Source: an uncultured Nocardioidaceae bacterium (GTDB taxonomy: Bacteria; Actinomycetota; Actinomycetes; Propionibacteriales; Nocardioidaceae). From it: DNA of 40,619 nt. Positions 1-7,234 of the stretch are shown piece after piece. The first letter of the stretch is position 1; each line of letters begins with the position of its first letter. Position numbers and translations under genes: made by a program. The notes beneath the pieces were generated by a model. It saw only the letters and a list, made by a program, of their open reading frames with translations, was not told the origin of the DNA and did not search any database. The stretch spans positions 1-40,619 of the forward strand of contig CADCUI010000031.1 of NCBI GenBank assembly GCA_902805845.1. Reading direction: 5' to 3'.

Positions 1-119
1 AGGGCCCCGAAACCTTGCTCCATCACCAGTTCACGGGCGGAGCGCAGCAGGAGCTCTCGGCGGGCTCGGCCCTTCGCCGACGTACGACGCCGCGACGTGC
101 CCGAGGCCGGAGTGCTCAG
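1..119 (-). CDS. TetR-family regulator, N-terminal fragment (cut by window edge)
   Basis: An open minus-strand frame runs off the left edge. It begins with a basic, Ser/Thr/Arg-rich stretch followed by a segment reading RELLLRSARELVMEQGFG, which matches the first helix of TetR DNA-binding domains. The only start that fits is a CTG at 119-117 whose last bases overlap the TGA stop of the upstream SMR gene (CTGA overlap), so translation would be coupled to it. SMR pumps are commonly paired with a TetR repressor, which supports the call. About 39 residues are visible; no ligand domain can be judged. The CTG start is unusual and is inferred. Confidence 0.5.
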   Translation of the reverse strand, partial: MSTPASGTSRRRTSAKGRARRELLLRSARELVMEQGFGA

Positions 120-442
120 TGCGCTGCACCACCGCTGAGCTGGAGCCCCGCCACGCCGGCGACGACCAGGCCGATCGAGACCAGCTTGAGGATCTCGGTC
201 GACTCGCCCAGGAACGCCATCCCGTAGATCGCCGTCCCCGCGGCACCCACCCCCGTCCACACCGCGTAGGCGGCGCCGACGGGCAAGGTGCGGAGACCGA
301 TGCTGAGGAGCGTGAAGCTGCCGGCAGCGAAGACGAGAAACAGCAGCGTAGGCACCAGACGCGTGAACCCGGCGCTCGTCTTGAGCGCCACCGCGAAGCC
401 GGTCTCCAGCAGTCCAGCGACGAGAATCAGCACCCAGGCCAC
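116..442 (-). CDS. Small multidrug resistance (SMR) efflux protein, SugE/EmrE type
   Basis: This 108-residue protein has four hydrophobic helices, the usual size and topology of SMR proton-coupled exporters of cationic compounds. The membrane-embedded glutamate of helix 1 is present (AGLLETGFAVALK, about residue 13). Helix 2-3 carry the typical segment PVGAAYAVWTGVGA and helix 4 precedes a short tail. The GTG start at 442 is preceded by GGAGG eight bases upstream; a longer open frame to 745 is not coding. A likely operator lies immediately upstream. It forms an apparent operon with the TetR-like fragment at 1-119. Substrate cannot be told from sequence; the SugE/guanidinium-type subgroup is possible. 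Confidence 0.9.
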   Translation of the reverse strand: MAWVLILVAGLLETGFAVALKTSAGFTRLVPTLLFLVFAAGSFTLLSIGLRTLPVGAAYAVWTGVGAAGTAIYGMAFLGESTEILKLVSIGLVVAGVAGLQLSGGAAH

Positions 443-454
443 GGTCCACCTCCA

Positions 455-478
455 TATTGGTACGGTCGTACCACAATA
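455..478 (-). promoter_or_regulatory. Probable operator and -10 box of the SMR-TetR operon
   Basis: A perfect inverted repeat GGTACG-GT-CGTACC occupies 459-472. A minus-strand -10-like box TATTGT abuts it at 478-473. The repeat would cover the transcription start and lies 17 bases before the SMR start codon, the position expected of a TetR-family operator. Binding by the regulator at 1-119 is inferred. Confidence 0.6.
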
Positions 479-533
479 GGCGACAAGGCAAGGCGCGGGT
501 AGTGGCCAGCCGCCCTCCGGTCCGGTGCGCCCC

Positions 534-1517
534 TCAGCCGTCCCGGCTCCCGCCGCCGACCAGCAGCCGGCTCCGGTGCGCCTCGACAGCCTCGCGGGTC
601 TCCTCGGTGACCAGGTCAGCGTTGATCTGCGCGGCTGCCCATGCGCCCGAGGACGCGGCGGCGCCGACCTGTGCGGAGAGGTCGGTGACGTTGCCTGCCA
701 CCCACACGCCCGGCACGTCCGACCTGCCGCTGGCGTCGGCCGCAAGGTGCTCTCCGACGCCGCCGGGGTGCTCGACCGCCCTCAGCCCCAGCGACGCAAG
801 GAAACCGGTCCTGGCGACCATCCGCGACGCCACGACGACCGCCTGCGCCTCGACCGTCGGGCCGCCGACCAGCCGGAGCGAGACGCGGCCACGACCGTCC
901 ACCTCCAGGCCGACCGCCTCGCCCCGGACGATGCGGACCCCGCGCGCGGCCAGCTGCTCCGCCTGCTCCTCCGTGGGCGGCACCGTGTGGGAGACGTAGG
1001 TCAGGTCAGCGGTCCACTGCCGGAACAGCAGCGCCTGGTGCACCGACATGGGTCCGCTTCCGAGGACTGCCACCGCTTGGTCGCGCACCTCCCAGCCGTG
1101 GCAGTACGGGCAGTGCAGCACCTCGTGGCCCCAGTGCTCGGCCAGGCCGGGGACGTCGGGGAGCACGTCGGACAGTCCCGTCGTGACCAGCAGGCGACGC
1201 GCAGTCGTGCGCCGGCCGTCGGCCAGCTCCACGACGAAGCGGTCGTCGGTGCCGGCCGCGGCCGTGACCTCGCCGGCAACGACGTGGCCGCCGTACCGTC
1301 GCACCTCCTCGCGACCGCGGGTGAGCAGCTCGGCCGGTGGCACTCCCTCGTGCCCCAGCAGCCCGTGCACGCCCGCGGCCGGCGCGTTGCGCGGCTGTCC
1401 AGCGTCGACGACGAGCACGGTGCGGCGCGCCCGCGCCAGCACCAGGGCCCCGTTGAGCCCTGCCGATCCGCCGCCGACCACCACGACGTCATAGCCGTCC
1501 CTGAGCTCATCGGTCAC
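534..1517 (-). CDS. Thioredoxin-reductase-like FAD/NAD(P)H oxidoreductase
   Basis: A 327-residue flavoprotein with an N-terminal FAD-binding dinucleotide fold (YDVVVVGGGSAG, residues 9-20), a redox pair CPYC at about 136-139 followed by HGWEV, a second nucleotide-binding motif (VLGSGP) and the C-terminal FAD motif GVWVAGNVTD. The layout matches thioredoxin reductase-like proteins. The CPYC-HGWE form differs from the CATC of true TrxB, so the electron acceptor is unknown. The GTG start at 1517 has GGAGG eight bases upstream; a longer frame to 1598 would run into the divergent regulator's promoter. It is transcribed away from the XRE-cupin gene at 1597, its likely regulator. Confidence 0.88.
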   Translation of the reverse strand: MTDELRDGYDVVVVGGGSAGLNGALVLARARRTVLVVDAGQPRNAPAAGVHGLLGHEGVPPAELLTRGREEVRRYGGHVVAGEVTAAAGTDDRFVVELADGRRTTARRLLVTTGLSDVLPDVPGLAEHWGHEVLHCPYCHGWEVRDQAVAVLGSGPMSVHQALLFRQWTADLTYVSHTVPPTEEQAEQLAARGVRIVRGEAVGLEVDGRGRVSLRLVGGPTVEAQAVVVASRMVARTGFLASLGLRAVEHPGGVGEHLAADASGRSDVPGVWVAGNVTDLSAQVGAAASSGAWAAAQINADLVTEETREAVEAHRSRLLVGGGSRDG

Positions 1518-1558
1518 CGTGACCACCTCCGCTCCAAGAGTGACCGCACTCGTAAGGT

Positions 1559-1590
1559 GGTGGCAAACATCCTTGCCGAGATGGCAAACT
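1559..1590. promoter_or_regulatory. Divergent operator region between flavoprotein and XRE-cupin regulator
   Basis: The 79-base gap between the two divergent starts holds an inverted repeat TTGCC-gagat-GGCAA (1573-1587) and a second direct copy of the half site, TGGCAAAC, about 22 bases to the left near 1561. Three GGCAA-type half sites in so short a gap suggest autoregulation by the XRE-cupin protein. This is inference from position and symmetry. Confidence 0.5.
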
Positions 1591-1596
1591 CGGCGC

Positions 1597-2205
1597 ATGG
1601 ATGATCAGGCGACCCAGGTCTTGGCGTCGGTAGGGCCCCGGCTCCGCGCGCTCCGTCGGCAACGGGACACCACGCTGACCGATCTCGCGATCGAGACCGG
1701 CATCTCGATCAGCACGCTGTCGCGGCTCGAGTCGGGCGAGCGCCGGCCGACGTTGGAGCTGCTGCTGCCCCTGGCCAGGGCGTACGGCGTCACCCTCGAC
1801 CAGCTCGTGGACGCGCCTCCCACCGGGGACCCGCGCGTCACGCTGCGCCCGATCACCCAGCACGGCATGACCATGCTGCCGCTGACCCGTCGCGCCGGCG
1901 GGATCCAGGCCTACAAGCTGGTGATCCCGGCCGACCAGCGTCGTGACCCGGTCGCCCAGACCCACGACGGGTACGAGTGGCTGTACGTGCTCAACGGGCG
2001 GCTGCGGCTCGTGATGGGTGAGCACGACCTGGTGCTCTCACCCGGCGAGGCAGCCGAGTTCGACACCCGGGTCCCGCACTGGTTCGGGGCCGACGGGACG
2101 GAGCCGGTCGAGCTGCTCAGCCTCTTCGGCAGGCAGGGCGAGCGGGCTCACCTCCGCGCCCGTCCGGAGCCGCACCGACAGGGAAATCGGTCATCTGCCC
2201 AATAG
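1597..2205 (+). CDS. XRE-family transcriptional regulator with C-terminal cupin domain
   Basis: The protein has 202 residues. Residues about 12-68 form a lambda-repressor-type helix-turn-helix (LRALRRQRDTTLTDLA then SISTLSRLESGERRPT). Residues about 95-185 form a cupin sensor barrel (THDGYEWLYVLNGRLRLVMG, then LSPGEAAEFDTRVPHWFG). This architecture is common among small regulators that control a neighbouring enzyme. The ATG at 1597 starts directly before the conserved helices; upstream codons in the same frame cover the divergent promoter and are not coding. The regulated gene is probably the flavoprotein at 534-1517. The ligand is unknown. Confidence 0.9.
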   Translation: MDDQATQVLASVGPRLRALRRQRDTTLTDLAIETGISISTLSRLESGERRPTLELLLPLARAYGVTLDQLVDAPPTGDPRVTLRPITQHGMTMLPLTRRAGGIQAYKLVIPADQRRDPVAQTHDGYEWLYVLNGRLRLVMGEHDLVLSPGEAAEFDTRVPHWFGADGTEPVELLSLFGRQGERAHLRARPEPHRQGNRSSAQ

Positions 2206-2242
2206 CGGCGCGAAAGCGGACCAAGCGGTGCACCATGGAAGC

Positions 2243-2281
2243 GGCGCGGGTCGTTCACTGACAAGGGCAGCGGCCCGCGCC
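2243..2281. terminator. Inverted repeat between convergent genes
   Basis: A perfect 8-base stem GGCGCGGG (2243-2250) pairs with CCCGCGCC (2274-2281) across a 23-base loop, between the stop of the XRE-cupin gene and the stop of the serine hydrolase. Position suggests a bidirectional terminator, but the loop is long and no U-tract is seen. Confidence 0.35.
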
Positions 2282-2318
2282 ACTCCACGGTCGGCTGACC
2301 AGCTCGGGCCGGGTCGGC

Positions 2319-3779
2319 TCAGGAGCCGGGGCAGTGCAGGAGCCGCAGTGAGTCGCCCATCAGCGGGACGTAGCGCCACGAGAGCTCGGCCGCACGGTCG
2401 CCCAGGCTGCAGGCGATGTCGAGCCGGTGCGGTGTCTCGAGGAAGATGACCTCGATCCGCACCCTGCCGTCGGCGAAACCTCCGGAGGCGGCGACCGGGA
2501 TCGCCTCGCCCAGCGCGTCGAGCGGCGCCGACACCGTCCACGTCGAGGAGCCGACGGGGACGGTCACCGCGTGGGAGGCCTCGGTGAGGGTGACGTGCCA
2601 GACGTCGTCCGTCATGGACAGCGCGATCGAGCCGACGGCCGTGTCGCCGCGGGCGGTGAACGGCTCACGGGTCCACTCACGGGGGTCGATCGGGAAGGGT
2701 TCGGCGTCGCAGGCGGGCAGCCGGAGACCCTCGAGCCGGGAGGCGAGCCGCGAGTCCGACGCAGGACCCGGTGCCGGCCCCGAGGCTGGCCCCGAGGCTG
2801 GGGACGAGGGCTGACCGAGGCCGGGCAGCAGGCAGGACCACATCGCATCGAGGACGGCCTGCATCGCCTCGGTGCGCGCGGTGGTGACGACGACGGTGTC
2901 GTGGTCCGGCAGGACGACGCAGAACTGTCCGAAGGCGCCGTCGCCCCGGTAGCCGTGCCGGCTCATCCAGAACTGGTAGCCGTAGCCCTGCTCCCAGTCG
3001 ACGTCGGCCTGGCGCCCGCCGTTGTCCACGTGTCTGGAGGTGGCGTCGGCCACCCACCACTCCGGGATCACCTGCCGGTTGCCCCATCGACCGCGCTGCA
3101 AGTAAAGCTGGCCGAGCTTGGCGACGTCCTCGGTGCGCACGTGAAGGCCGCTGAACCCCTGCTCACGCCCGGGTGGCCAGCAGTGCCAGCCGACCGGGCC
3201 GATGCCGAGCGGATCGAACAGCCGTGGCCGCAGGTAGGCGCTGAGGGTCATGCCGGCGTTGCGCTGGATCACGCTCGCCAGCGCGTAGGTGCAGGGCTGG
3301 CTGTAGGCGAAGGCGCGTCCCGGCTCTCCCTCGGGCGGGATGCGGAGGAAGCCGCGCACGGGCTCCTGCGGGTCGGAGGCCAACGCCTCGTCGAGCATGT
3401 CGCGGGTGTGACCGCTCGCCATGGTGGCGACGTCGCGGAGCCGGATCGAGCGACTGGCCGGATCGGTGATCTCGTCGCCCCACTCCGGGAAGTGCGACAC
3501 CACGGTGTCGTCGAGGTCGAGCAGCCCCTCTGCCTGGGCGAACGCTGCAGCGGTGGCGGTGAAGCTCTTGCTGAGCGAGTACACCAGGTGCACCCGCTCG
3601 GAGGTGTACGGCGCCCACCAGCCCTCGACCACGACGTGGCCGTGCCGCACCACCATCAGGCTGTGCATCTCGACATCGGGATGCTCCTCGAGGGCGTCGA
3701 GGAAGGCCATCACGGCCTGCGAGTCGACCCCCTGCTCGGCAGGGGTGCTGCGCGGCAACGAGCTCGGCACGTCAGCCAC
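2319..3779 (-). CDS. Beta-lactamase-family serine hydrolase (class C/PBP-like)
   Basis: A 486-residue protein of the beta-lactamase/penicillin-binding-like serine hydrolase family. The nucleophile motif SLSK lies at about 68-71, and Tyr159 in AYSQ fits the second catalytic motif (Y-x-N/S). An extra C-terminal domain of about 150 residues follows a Pro/Ser/Gly/Ala linker encoded by near-identical 12-base repeats around 2770-2812. No signal peptide is visible, so it is probably cytoplasmic, possibly an esterase or peptidase rather than a lactamase. The GTG start at 3779 lies 12 bases after the ATPase gene. A second candidate GTG at 3770 has a TACGGT box seven bases before it, so the gene may also have its own promoter. 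Confidence 0.85.
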   Translation of the reverse strand: MADVPSSLPRSTPAEQGVDSQAVMAFLDALEEHPDVEMHSLMVVRHGHVVVEGWWAPYTSERVHLVYSLSKSFTATAAAFAQAEGLLDLDDTVVSHFPEWGDEITDPASRSIRLRDVATMASGHTRDMLDEALASDPQEPVRGFLRIPPEGEPGRAFAYSQPCTYALASVIQRNAGMTLSAYLRPRLFDPLGIGPVGWHCWPPGREQGFSGLHVRTEDVAKLGQLYLQRGRWGNRQVIPEWWVADATSRHVDNGGRQADVDWEQGYGYQFWMSRHGYRGDGAFGQFCVVLPDHDTVVVTTARTEAMQAVLDAMWSCLLPGLGQPSSPASGPASGPAPGPASDSRLASRLEGLRLPACDAEPFPIDPREWTREPFTARGDTAVGSIALSMTDDVWHVTLTEASHAVTVPVGSSTWTVSAPLDALGEAIPVAASGGFADGRVRIEVIFLETPHRLDIACSLGDRAAELSWRYVPLMGDSLRLLHCPGS

Positions 3780-3791
3780 CGTAGACGACAG

Positions 3792-4223
3792 CTACGACGA
3801 CTGGGTCGCCCCGGTGGTGGGTCGCTCCGGCGTACGCCGTGCCGCGAAGGACGCCCACACCGACGTGCGGCCGGCCTCGTCCGTCGAGACCCCCCACTCC
3901 TGGCTCAACAGCGCCACGATGGCCAGCCCGCGCCCGGCGAGCCTCGGCTCCGACGAGGTCGGCTGGGCGGGGATCGATCTCGACCTGACCTGGACCGTCA
4001 GGAGGACGGCGTCGTCACGTTGCGACACGGTCATGGTGAAGGGGCTCCGCGCATGGGAGATGGCGTTCGTGGCGAGCTCGCTCGCGACCAGCCGCACGGG
4101 GTCCATGAGGTACCGGAGCCCGTGGTGGACGAGGTGGCTGCAGACGAAGCGCCGAGCCTTGAGGGCGCTGATGGGCTCAGCCGCGAGGACGGTCTCGTGG
4201 GACCAGTCGCCATGTTCGGTCAT
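3792..4223 (-). CDS. Anti-sigma-factor-like ATP-binding protein (RsbW/HATPase_c_2 type)
   Basis: This 143-residue protein is a stand-alone GHKL ATPase domain. The N-box reads ELATNAISHA (about residues 49-58) and a later glycine-rich box reads GRGLAIVALL. Such actinobacterial proteins act as serine kinases or anti-sigma factors in partner-switching, often in large families of unknown target. The second box is less glycine-rich than in RsbW, so kinase activity is uncertain. A strong ribosome site GGAGG lies eight bases before the ATG at 4223. It lies between the GAF-ANTAR gene and the serine hydrolase. No sigma factor or anti-anti-sigma gene is nearby. Confidence 0.85.
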   Translation of the reverse strand: MTEHGDWSHETVLAAEPISALKARRFVCSHLVHHGLRYLMDPVRLVASELATNAISHARSPFTMTVSQRDDAVLLTVQVRSRSIPAQPTSSEPRLAGRGLAIVALLSQEWGVSTDEAGRTSVWASFAARRTPERPTTGATQSS

Positions 4224-4285
4224 CGTGCCTGCCTCCGGGCCTCGGCTCTACCTGGGAGCCAGGACACAACGAGGTCCCTACGACC

Positions 4286-4316
4286 CCCACGGCGTGCACC
4301 CACACTACGCCGTGGG
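4286..4316 (-). terminator. Strong hairpin after the GAF-ANTAR gene
   Basis: A perfect 10-base stem CCCACGGCGT (4286-4295) pairs with ACGCCGTGGG (4307-4316) over an 11-base loop. It lies 14 bases beyond the stop of the GAF-ANTAR gene on the minus strand and upstream of the ATPase gene, so it could terminate, attenuate or stabilise the transcript. No clear U-tract follows. Confidence 0.5.
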
Positions 4317-4329
4317 CGCCGTGCCGGGG

Positions 4330-5016
4330 CTACTCGGCGTTGCGCTGGTCGACGAGCTCCTGGGCGATGTCGCGGAGCTTGACGTTGCCGTGGGACGAGG
4401 CGCGGACGAGGAAGGCGAAGGCTCGGTCCTCGTTCATGTCGTAGCGCTCCATGAGGATCCCGATCGCCTCGCCGATCACCTTGCGGGACTGCAGGGCCTC
4501 GTTGAGCGTCGCGCGCTCCCGCGCATTGCCCAGGGCGATCGCAGCGTGAGCAGCGAAGAGGTCGGCAATCGGCTCTGCTTGCTCGTCCACGTCGTCGGAG
4601 AGCGTCGAGTAGAAGTTGATGCCGCCGATCGTGCCTTCGTCGTCGAGGTAGAGCTTCACCGCCAGCTGCGAACGGAGCCCCGCCTCGACCGCCCCGGGAA
4701 CGTAACGGGGCCACCGCTGGTCGTGCCGGATCCGGGGGGCGACCACGACGTCGGCATTCCGGAGGGTGTCCACGCACGGGCCCTCGCCGAGGCCGTACTG
4801 CAACCGGTCGAGCGTGTGCACGAGATCTCCGGTGGCGGCCCTGGTCTCCACCCGGCCGTTCCTGTGCAACGTTGAGATGCCCACGTGGTTGAAGCCCGGC
4901 ACCGAGTCGCGGGCAGCCGTCACGATGGTATGCAGCGTCTCCTCGAGGTCGACGTTGTGGTTCATTGACCGTGCGGCGGCGGCAAGCGCCGACGCGAGGT
5001 CGGGACGTCCGGTCAT
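4330..5016 (-). CDS. GAF and ANTAR domain protein (RNA-binding antiterminator)
   Basis: A 228-residue protein with an N-terminal GAF sensor domain (about 18-165; includes TGDLVHTLDRLQYGLGEGPC) and a C-terminal ANTAR domain (about 172-225; SRKVIGEAIGILMERY then EDRAFAFLVRAS). ANTAR domains bind paired RNA hairpins and promote antitermination. The conserved alanine/isoleucine pattern of the three-helix ANTAR bundle is visible. Such proteins are abundant in actinobacteria, and their signals are mostly unknown. The gene is followed by a strong hairpin and preceded by a perfect 12-base palindrome. The start is an ATG with only a weak GAGAG upstream. Confidence 0.92.
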   Translation of the reverse strand: MTGRPDLASALAAAARSMNHNVDLEETLHTIVTAARDSVPGFNHVGISTLHRNGRVETRAATGDLVHTLDRLQYGLGEGPCVDTLRNADVVVAPRIRHDQRWPRYVPGAVEAGLRSQLAVKLYLDDEGTIGGINFYSTLSDDVDEQAEPIADLFAAHAAIALGNARERATLNEALQSRKVIGEAIGILMERYDMNEDRAFAFLVRASSHGNVKLRDIAQELVDQRNAE

Positions 5017-5081
5017 GGGGGCTCTCGATGCGCTGACGGTGACAGGCGAAGAGAGAAGCGTTCCCAGAGATTGCTCCGAAC

Positions 5082-5093
5082 CTGTCCGGACAG
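5082..5093. promoter_or_regulatory. Perfect 12-base palindrome upstream of the GAF-ANTAR gene
   Basis: CTGTCCGGACAG is a perfect palindrome 66 bases before the GAF-ANTAR start, in the 289-base gap that otherwise holds no gene. It could be an operator for a dimeric regulator. No binding protein can be assigned. Confidence 0.35.
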
Positions 5094-5230
5094 CCGACTG
5101 CTGGACTGCCCGGGGGTGCTTTCACACTACACGCTCGGACGTGTCAGTGGAGGGAGCCCGGCGGGCGACCCCCGAAGCCGTTGTCTCGACCGCAGGGGTC
5201 TGGGCGCAGCCGCGACCCCGGGATCGAGGA

Positions 5231-5257
5231 ACACCTGGGCCCCGGTTACCCGGGTGT
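5231..5257 (-). terminator. Hairpin downstream of the Hpt gene
   Basis: ACACCTGGG (5231-5239) pairs with CCCGGGTGT (5249-5257) with one wobble pair and a nine-base loop. It lies about 50 bases past the stop of the Hpt gene on the minus strand. A possible terminator without a U-tract. Confidence 0.35.
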
Positions 5258-5305
5258 CGCTTCCCAAACGGACCGGCTGCGGCCTCCGCCGCGACGGCGT
5301 GGGCG

Positions 5306-5704
5306 CTACTGGGGGGCGGGGCTCGAGGGCGTGACCCGCCTGCCGAGCTCCTGGTAGTCGCGCAGTGCGACCGCCGCGGCTGCGGCAGCCTCGCCGAGGT
5401 TGTGCAGAAGTCCGTGCAGACCGGTGGTGTCGGGCCGGTCGTCGAGGAGCTCGAGCGCCAATGTCACCTCCGCCACCCGGGCGGCGCCGAGGTTGAGCGC
5501 GCTGCCGCGCAGCCGGTGGGCAGTGGTCCTGAGCTCCTCGACGTCGTCGCGGCCCAGCGCGTCCTCGAGCGCGACGAGCACCTGCGGGAGTCCGGCCACG
5601 AAGTTGTCGATGGCCCGGTCGACGAGCGCGACCGCCCGCTCGCCCAGTCGGTCCAGCTCATGCAGGCGACCCACGTCGAGGGCAGGGGCGTGCTCGCATT
5701 CCAC
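5306..5704 (-). CDS. Orphan histidine phosphotransfer (Hpt) domain protein
   Basis: The protein of about 132 residues is a single four-helix Hpt domain. The phospho-accepting His63 sits in AHRLRGSALNLGA, which matches the HxLKGSxxNLGA signature. Hpt proteins relay phosphate between hybrid kinases and response regulators, but neither is encoded nearby. The GTG start at 5704 is chosen because AGGGGG lies seven bases upstream; a TTG nine codons further up (5731) is possible. It is the first of a minus-strand run of signalling genes (Hpt, GAF-ANTAR, RsbW-like ATPase). Confidence 0.85.
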   Translation of the reverse strand: MECEHAPALDVGRLHELDRLGERAVALVDRAIDNFVAGLPQVLVALEDALGRDDVEELRTTAHRLRGSALNLGAARVAEVTLALELLDDRPDTTGLHGLLHNLGEAAAAAAVALRDYQELGRRVTPSSPAPQ

Positions 5705-5801
5705 CCGTGATCCCCCTCGGTCTGCTCGCAACTCTTCCCAGCGTAGGGAGGCCGCGCCCCGCGGAGGGGCGAATCGCCGAGATTCCGTCCGGCGTGCCGC
5801 G

Positions 5802-6680
5802 TCAGGCCAGCGCGACGAGCGTCACGGTGACGGCGCACAGCGCGAGACCGAGGGCCTGGGAGGGGTGGATCCGCTCGCGGAGCAGCGCGACGGCCAGCAG
5901 CACGGTGATCGCCGGGTAGAGCGAGGCGAGCACCGAGCTCACCGTCAGCAGGCCGCGCTGGGTGGCCAGCTGGAACGTCACCAGGGCAGCGGTGGAGAGC
6001 ACCCCGGCCGGTGCCGCCCGCCAGGCCGGCCCCTGCGGACGCCACGCCGCCCCGAGGGCGGTGGCGACGAGCGCGACGACCACCGTGCTCACCCCTTGGG
6101 CGAGCACGATCGGCCACCACCCGGCGCTCTCGTCCACCTGGCCGATCGCCGAGAACATCACGCCGAACCCGAGGCCGGCGAGGACGCCGTCCAGCACGCC
6201 GGTTCCAGAGCCCCTGTCGGCCGCCGTACCGGCCGCTGCTCGGTCACCCGGGTCCCCCGGGTCCCCCGGGTCCCCCGTGTCGCTGCGTGCCACCAGCCAG
6301 ATGCCGGGGCCGGCCGCCACCAGCGCGAGAGCGACGACCGGCCCTGGCCGCTCGCCGAGGAACAGCCCCACACCCACCGGCACCACCGCGGCGCCGACCG
6401 CGGACAGCGGCGCGACGACCGACATCCGCCCCTCGGCCAGCCCCCGGAACAGGAACCCGACGCCGATGCCCGTGCCCGTCCCGGCGAGCACGGCCCAGGC
6501 GAGGTCCGCTCCTGAGGGAGTTCCGGGCAGCAGCAGGGCCACGGCCGCTGCGCTCAGCGTGCTGACCGCCTGCACCACAACCGCGACGCGCCAGGCCGAC
6601 GAGGCGCGACCGACGACGCCGCCGAGAAAGTCCGAGAGCCCGTAGGCGAGCGCCGAGACCAGTGCCAGGACGACCGCCAT
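5802..6680 (-). CDS. EamA/DMT-family membrane transporter
   Basis: A 292-residue protein with about ten transmembrane helices in two EamA repeats, the drug/metabolite transporter layout. The first repeat begins ALVSALAYGLSDFLGG and the second contains ITVLLAVALLRERIHPSQ, the usual end of an EamA half. The halves are joined by a hydrophilic linker with a run of Gly-Asp-Pro triplets (about 135-144) encoded by a 9-base tandem repeat. The ATG shares its A with the stop of the upstream DUF456 gene (TGATG), so the two are translationally coupled. The substrate is unknown. Confidence 0.88.
   Translation of the reverse strand: MAVVLALVSALAYGLSDFLGGVVGRASSAWRVAVVVQAVSTLSAAAVALLLPGTPSGADLAWAVLAGTGTGIGVGFLFRGLAEGRMSVVAPLSAVGAAVVPVGVGLFLGERPGPVVALALVAAGPGIWLVARSDTGDPGDPGDPGDRAAAGTAADRGSGTGVLDGVLAGLGFGVMFSAIGQVDESAGWWPIVLAQGVSTVVVALVATALGAAWRPQGPAWRAAPAGVLSTAALVTFQLATQRGLLTVSSVLASLYPAITVLLAVALLRERIHPSQALGLALCAVTVTLVALA
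6250..6276. repeat. 9-base tandem repeat encoding (Asp-Pro-Gly)n in a transporter linker
   Basis: Three perfect tandem copies of GGGTCCCCC, with partial copies on each side, lie within the EamA transporter gene. The unit is three codons long, so slippage would change linker length without breaking the frame. Confidence 0.85.
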
Positions 6681-7156
6681 CAGGTGGCCAAGGCGCCGGC
6701 TGCCCACAGGGCCGCGGCCACGAGGGCAGCAGCCAGCTCGATGAGCAGGGACAGGCCAACCGCCTTGAGCGCGGCCACGGTCGCAGGCCACGCGGCGTCC
6801 TTGCCGAGGCGCTGGACCTCGGAGAGGTAGATGCCGGCGACGAACCCCAGGGGGAGGCCCACCACCGGGACGACGAAGAACCCGACCAGTCCGAGCAGCC
6901 CGCCCGCCACCAGGGTGCGGGTCGGCACCCCCGAGGCGCGCAGCCGGCGGTGAGGTACCGCGTACTTGACCACCGTGCCGAGCGCGAGCACGCCCAGCGC
7001 CGCGGCAGCCAGCACCCAGGCGGTGGTCTCGCCGACGACCGCGGCCCAGCCGAGCACGGCGCCGGCGACCAGCAGGGTCCCGGGGAGCAGCGGTACGACG
7101 ACGCCGACCAGACCTACGACGATGACGGCGCCGGCGATCAGGTCGTGTGGCTCCAC
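6680..7156 (-). CDS. DUF456 family membrane protein
   Basis: A 158-residue protein with four to five transmembrane segments. It has the typical DUF456 opening (GLVGVVVPLLPGTLLVAGA) and a second Gly/Pro-rich segment (VGFFVVPVVGLPLGFVAG). The molecular function of the family is not known to me. The GTG start at 7156 has an AAGATT box ending six bases upstream (7163-7168), so the transcript may start at the gene itself, just beyond the strong terminator of DUF7455. It overlaps the EamA transporter by one base. Confidence 0.82.
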   Translation of the reverse strand: MEPHDLIAGAVIVVGLVGVVVPLLPGTLLVAGAVLGWAAVVGETTAWVLAAAALGVLALGTVVKYAVPHRRLRASGVPTRTLVAGGLLGLVGFFVVPVVGLPLGFVAGIYLSEVQRLGKDAAWPATVAALKAVGLSLLIELAAALVAAALWAAGALAT

Positions 7157-7180
7157 CGGCTCAATCTTTCACAGAGAAGC

Positions 7181-7210
7181 ACGAGGCCCCGGCGTGCGCC
7201 GGGGCCTCGT
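7181..7210 (-). terminator. Strong intrinsic-type terminator hairpin
   Basis: A perfect 13-base stem ACGAGGCCCCGGC (7181-7193) pairs with its complement (7198-7210) over a four-base loop. It lies 25 bases after the DUF7455 stop, and on the minus strand is followed by GCTTCTCT, a short pyrimidine run. This is the clearest terminator in the window. Confidence 0.85.
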
Positions 7211-7234
7211 CGGGCGGTCGCGGGACCGCTGGGG

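Noticed and set aside
2427-4382. Plus-strand open frame (651 codons) opposite the hydrolase and ATPase
   Set aside because: Crosses two real genes in antisense and has no recognisable domain.
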